Assembly (NCBI GenBank): GCA_025050535.1
Contig: JALBVF010000010.1
Coordinates: 1 to 64,000, forward strand
From: Candidatus Protistibacter heckmannii
GTDB taxonomy: Bacteria; Pseudomonadota; Gammaproteobacteria; Burkholderiales; Burkholderiaceae
DNA: 64,000 nt
Reading direction: 5' to 3'
This document shows positions 58,481-64,000 of this stretch, piece by piece; position 1 is the first letter of the stretch, and the number at the start of each line of letters is the position of its first letter. The notes under the pieces were generated by a model that worked only from the letters and a program-made list of their open reading frames with translations, searched no databases and was not told the DNA's origin. The position numbers and the translations under genes are program-made.

Positions 58481-59152
58481 CTAAGCCGCAAAAGTTCCTA
58501 GCCAGGGGAGCAGCTCGGCGGGGCTGCGGATGAGCAGGTCGGCGCCCCATTGCTCGGGCGGATCGGCGTCGCCGCAATAGCCGTAGGCGGCGGCCACGGT
58601 GGGCATGCTGGCGGCCTTGCCGGCTTGGATGTCGCGCAGGTCGTCACCGACGTAGACGCAACGCTGGGCCGCGACGCTGGCTAGTTCGGCGGCGTGCAGT
58701 AGTGGCAGGGGATGCGGCTTGGTGTGGGCGGTGGTGTCGCCGCCGACGATGGCCGCGGCACGCGCCGCCAAGCCGAGTTCGCGCAGCAGCGGCAGGGCGA
58801 AGCGCTCGGCCTTGTTGGTGACGACTCCCCAGCTGCAGCCGCCAACTTCGAGCTGGTCGAGCAGTTCGGGGACTTCGGCGAAGAGGGTCGTGCGTGCGCA
58901 GAGATCCTGCTCGTAGCGGTCGAGGAAGGTGTGCTTGAGCGTTTCGAATTCGTCGTCGCCGGGTTTGATGCCCAGCGCCGCGCCGATCAGGCCGCGGGCG
59001 CCGGCCGATGCGACGGGGCGCAGAACTTCGAGCGGCAGCGGCTCGAGGCTGCGGTCCACGCGCAGGCTGTTGGCGGCGGCAGCGAGGTCGGGCGCGGTGT
59101 CGGCGAGCGTGCCGTCGAGGTCGAAGAGGATGAGTTGCGAGTCGGGTTGCAT
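58481..59152 (-). CDS. gph: phosphoglycolate phosphatase
   Basis: HAD-superfamily phosphatase removing 2-phosphoglycolate. 223 aa: motif I LFDLDGTLADT, motif II VVTNKAERF, Lys in TKPHPLPLLHAAE, and motif IV YVGDDLRDIQAGKAA. Start overlaps the ubiG stop by one base. Ends in TAG (58481-58483), showing TAG is a working terminator. Intact. Confidence 0.92.
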   Translation of the reverse strand: MQPDSQLILFDLDGTLADTAPDLAAAANSLRVDRSLEPLPLEVLRPVASAGARGLIGAALGIKPGDDEFETLKHTFLDRYEQDLCARTTLFAEVPELLDQLEVGGCSWGVVTNKAERFALPLLRELGLAARAAAIVGGDTTAHTKPHPLPLLHAAELASVAAQRCVYVGDDLRDIQAGKAASMPTVAAAYGYCGDADPPEQWGADLLIRSPAELLPWLGTFAA

Positions 59153-59859
59153 CAGCCGCGCCTGCTTGCCAGGAGGTAGTTGACGTCGGCGTTGCCGCCG
59201 ATGCTGAAGCGCCTGGTGAGCGGCGAGTAGTGCAGGCCGGTGAGATCGAAGGGATCGAGGCCGGCCTGGCGGGCCTTGGATGCGAGCTCCGAAGGGCGGA
59301 TGAATTTGGCGTAGTCGTGCGTGCCCTTGGACAGCATGCGCAGCACATATTCCGCGCCGAGCACGGCGAGCAGATAGGCTTTGGCGTTGCGGTTGAGCGT
59401 GGAAAAGAAGACGTGGCAGCCGGGTTTGACGAGCGTGGCACAGGCGCGCACGATGGAGTCGGGGTCGGGTACATGCTCGAGCATTTCCATGCAGGTCACG
59501 ACGTCGAAGGCGCCGGGCTCCTGGGCGGCCAGATCCTCGGCGGAGATTTCGTGGTAGTCGACGTGGACTCCCGACTCCAGGCCGTGGAGTTCGGCCACGC
59601 GCAGGGGCTTCCTGGCGAGGTCGATGCCGGTGACCTTGGCGCCCGCGTGGGCCATGCTCTCGGCGAGGATGCCGCCGCCGCAGCCGACGTCGAGCACGCG
59701 CTTGCCGGCGAGTGGTGCGTGGCCTTCGATCCAGGCCAGACGCAGCGGGTTGATTTCATGCAGGGGGCGGAATTTACCTTCCAGGTCCCACCAGCGGTGG
59801 GCGAGTTCGCTGAATTTGTCGAGTTCCTGGGGATCGGCGTTGGCGGCCATGGTGCTCAT
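59152..59859 (-). CDS. ubiG: ubiquinone biosynthesis O-methyltransferase UbiG
   Basis: SAM-dependent methyltransferase for two O-methylations in ubiquinone synthesis. 235 aa with [25 protein letters not shown] at the N-terminus, SAM motif [27 protein letters not shown] and [14 protein letters not shown]. The gene order ompA-ubiG-gph is conserved in Burkholderiales. Intact. Confidence 0.95.
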   Translation of the reverse strand: MSTMAANADPQELDKFSELAHRWWDLEGKFRPLHEINPLRLAWIEGHAPLAGKRVLDVGCGGGILAESMAHAGAKVTGIDLARKPLRVAELHGLESGVHVDYHEISAEDLAAQEPGAFDVVTCMEMLEHVPDPDSIVRACATLVKPGCHVFFSTLNRNAKAYLLAVLGAEYVLRMLSKGTHDYAKFIRPSELASKARQAGLDPFDLTGLHYSPLTRRFSIGGNADVNYLLASRRG

Positions 59860-59888
59860 GCTGGGTCTGATACAAAAAAGAAAGTATA

Positions 59889-59916
59889 AAAAAGCCCGGC
59901 ATCGCCGGGCTTTTTA
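59889..59916 (-). terminator. terminator of ompA
   Basis: AAGCCCGGC / GCCGGGCTT with a 3-nt ATC loop, followed by a T-run in both directions; it separates ompA from ubiG. Confidence 0.9.
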
Positions 59917-59938
59917 TCGGCCTTTCAGCCTTGGCACA

Positions 59939-60598
59939 TTACTGGGTCACAGTACGGGTGCCGACCACTTCGATTTCCACGCGGCGATTCTTGGCGCGGC
60001 CTTCCTTGGTCTTGTTGTCGGCGATGGGCTGCTTCTTGCCCTTGCCTTCGGCGTAGATGCGGTTCGGCTCAATGCCCTTGGAGACTAGATAGGCCTTCAC
60101 AGCTTCGGCGCGGCGCACCGAAAGCTTCTGGTTGTAGGCGTCGGCGCCGACCGAGTCGGTGTGGCCAGCGGCGATGATCACTTCCAGGGTGATGCTTTTG
60201 AGCTTGCCGACCATGTCGTCGAGCCTCTCTTTGCCTTCGGCCTTCAGGACCGACTTGTCGAAGTCGAACAGGGCGTCAGCAGCCAGGGTGACCTTCTCGG
60301 TGGTGACCTTGGGAGCGACCGGAGCGGGCTTCGGAGCCGGCTCCGAAGCCTTGGGAGCGGGAGGAGGAGAAACCACGACCACCAGTGCCAGGGCGCCGTC
60401 GCACTTGGCGTTGGCGGCGGCAGGGGTCCAGAAGTTGTTGCGCCAGCACAGTTCGTTGGTGCCGTTCTTGACGACGACGTCGCCGGAGCCGTTGCCCCAG
60501 TTGTCGTTAACCGCCTTCTTTTCGTAGGTTTGGGCGTTGACCGATGCGGCGGACACCAGGGTAGCCGCCACGAGCGCAAACTTCGCGAGTTGTTTCAT
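59939..60598 (-). CDS. ompA: OmpA-family outer-membrane protein
   Basis: 219 aa. Signal peptide (MKQLAKFALVAATLVSAASVNA), a short N-terminal region with a probable disulfide pair (NELCWRNNFWTPAAANAKC), a Pro/Ala hinge (about 85-110), and a C-terminal OmpA peptidoglycan-binding domain: ALFDFDKSVLKAEGKERLDD, AGHTDSVGADAYNQKLSVRRA and NKTKEGRAKNRRVEIEV with the Asp and Arg that bind diaminopimelate. It lacks a large N-terminal barrel, as in the short Bordetella/Burkholderia type. Followed by a strong terminator. Intact. Confidence 0.92.
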   Translation of the reverse strand: MKQLAKFALVAATLVSAASVNAQTYEKKAVNDNWGNGSGDVVVKNGTNELCWRNNFWTPAAANAKCDGALALVVVVSPPPAPKASEPAPKPAPVAPKVTTEKVTLAADALFDFDKSVLKAEGKERLDDMVGKLKSITLEVIIAAGHTDSVGADAYNQKLSVRRAEAVKAYLVSKGIEPNRIYAEGKGKKQPIADNKTKEGRAKNRRVEIEVVGTRTVTQ

Positions 60599-61029
60599 GA
60601 TTCTCCTCTCGGGTGAGATTTTCCGCAGCCAAGCTGCGATCCTTCAACACATTAATCGCCGAGCAGTATACACTGACCCTGGCACCCGCTGACTTTACTG
60701 CACTTGGCAACGGAACGTCATGAGAGGTTGGGTTCCGCCTCTCCCGACTGCGCCTGTATTCTGCCACAAGCGGACAAAAAGCCACGACTTGGCGGTAAAA
60801 TTCGACACAAATGACTGAAAATAGTTTCAATTAAAGTTTCTTCATTATGTTGCGTTATTGCAACATCTGTCATCTCTGAATTTGATGAAGGCTTGACGCG
60901 CTCCGCCAGGTGCTGATTCGGACGGCTTGGAGAGCTTGGTCGAGGAGGAGAGGGAAGAGGCTGGGAGGCCCTCCCTGGTCCGCATGCTAAAATCGCCCGT
61001 TTTCCATCAATCCCCAGCCGCTCCATCGC
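60599..61029. promoter_or_regulatory. ompA-gyrA divergent regulatory region
   Basis: 431 bp without a gene. Left part: a TATACT box at 60665-60670 on the minus strand suits an ompA promoter (weak -35). Middle: AT-rich, with a perfect inverted repeat ATGTTGC-N6-GCAACAT at 60847-60866. Right: TTGACG at 60893-60898 and an extended -10 TGCTAAAAT at 60985-60993, 37 bp before the gyrA start, on the plus strand. Box assignments are by eye only. Confidence 0.4.
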
Positions 61030-63678
<2,649 letters not shown>

Positions 63679-63731
63679 TCCTCGGCGCCCAAGCGGCGCC
63701 GGATCCTCGGGAGGGGTGATGTGGAATCTGC

Positions 63732-64000
63732 ATGGCTTCGCCGCGCATCGCCGGCACTTCTGTTTTTCTCTTTTTTCCTTTCTTCTTTTTCTTGATGCTG
63801 CGCGCGGCGCACGCCGCGCCTGAGGCGCCGGTCAGCGGCGCAGCGGGTTCTTCGGCGGCCAGCGCCGGCGCAACAACAGCAGCAAGCGGCAGGTCAGCCC
63901 GGCGCGCGTCCGCCCGCACAGCCGCGTCCCAATGTGCCGCCCCAGGCCCAGATCGACCGCATGATCGCCACCCGGGAAATGCTGGCCGTGCTGAATTTCC
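63732..64000 (+). CDS. secreted protein, partial (possible DUF2059 family), frameshift
   Basis: Begins 54 bp after gyrA; GGGAGGGGTGATGTGG precedes ATG 63732. A strong signal peptide (SVFLFFPFFFFLMLRAAHA) is followed by an Ala/Ser-rich stretch; at about 63868 the natural reading moves to another frame, with a Gln/Pro-rich linker (AQQQQQAAGQPGARPPAQ) and then AQIDRMIATREMLAVLNF at the window edge. A DUF2059-type gene between gyrA and serC is common in Burkholderiales, hence the suggestion. Cut by the window end; the frameshift suggests decay. Confidence 0.45.
   Translation, partial: MASPRIAGTSVFLFFPFFFFLMLRAAHAAPEAPVSGAAGSSAASAGATTAASGRSARRASARTAASQCAAPGPDRPHDRHPGNAGRAEF

Overview
The window is about 64 kb of GC-rich proteobacterial chromosome, most likely from a member of the Burkholderiales. 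The basis is gene order (gph-ubiG-ompA next to gyrA; bamD/rluD/pgeF followed by phaC-phaA), a split tmRNA-like tag gene encoding ANDEKFALAA, a paired bacterioferritin locus, class I PhaC, Bug-type solute-binding proteins and a cyanide-insensitive type CydAB. There is no prophage, CRISPR array or complete insertion sequence.

Layout. 1-1.7 kb: degraded sequence, one hypothetical gene, initiator tRNA-Met with promoter and terminator, and a broken thioesterase. 1.8-12.6 kb: kup (frameshifted), a secreted coiled-coil protein, dinG, bamD, rluD, pgeF, phaC (one stop codon) and phaA. 12.7-19.5 kb: an IS630 transposase remnant fused to a catecholate-siderophore-type receptor, piuC, a response regulator with a broken kinase, a DUF1445 hydro-lyase remnant, a PQQ-type sugar dehydrogenase and a c4-type cytochrome, nearly all damaged. 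19.6-28.9 kb: solute-binding proteins, an SDR, a Rieske oxygenase with divergent IclR regulator, thioesterase, winged-helix regulator and an exported argininosuccinate-lyase-like enzyme, an aromatic/organic-acid catabolic neighbourhood. 28.9-40 kb: a cobalamin riboswitch and a cobalamin uptake/biosynthesis operon (btuB, btuC, btuD, cobO, cobT, cobB, cobU, cbiB, cobC, btuF, cobQ). 40-47.3 kb: cydAB, a chemoreceptor pseudogene, and an iron-storage cluster (bfd, two bfr genes) with a Fur-like box. 47.4-57.8 kb: an unusual envelope locus with MCE/MlaE-like remnants, a CHASE2 membrane protein, a secreted caspase-like protein with an EF-hand, and a TPR-CHAT protease homologue. 57.8-64 kb: tmRNA, gph, ubiG, ompA, gyrA and the start of a secreted protein.

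The dominant property is selective decay. Housekeeping genes (dinG, bamD, rluD, pgeF, phaA, cydAB, bfd, bfr, gph, ubiG, ompA, gyrA) are uninterrupted over roughly 17 kb, whereas most accessory genes carry frameshifts, premature stops (about 17, mostly TAG and often where Glu is expected), internal deletions, or are cut at junctions that fuse unrelated fragments (IS630-receptor, kinase-DUF1445, yecA-mntH). Random sequencing error should not spare housekeeping genes, so I read this as a lineage in active genome erosion, for example after host restriction; that is inference.

The most unusual locus is 49-57 kb: a CHASE2 sensor-like membrane protein directly followed (4-bp overlap) by an exported caspase-family protein with an EF-hand calcium loop, then a periplasmic protein, a lipoprotein stub and a convergent TPR-CHAT gene. 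It may be a periplasmic clan-CD protease system; only part of it is still intact.
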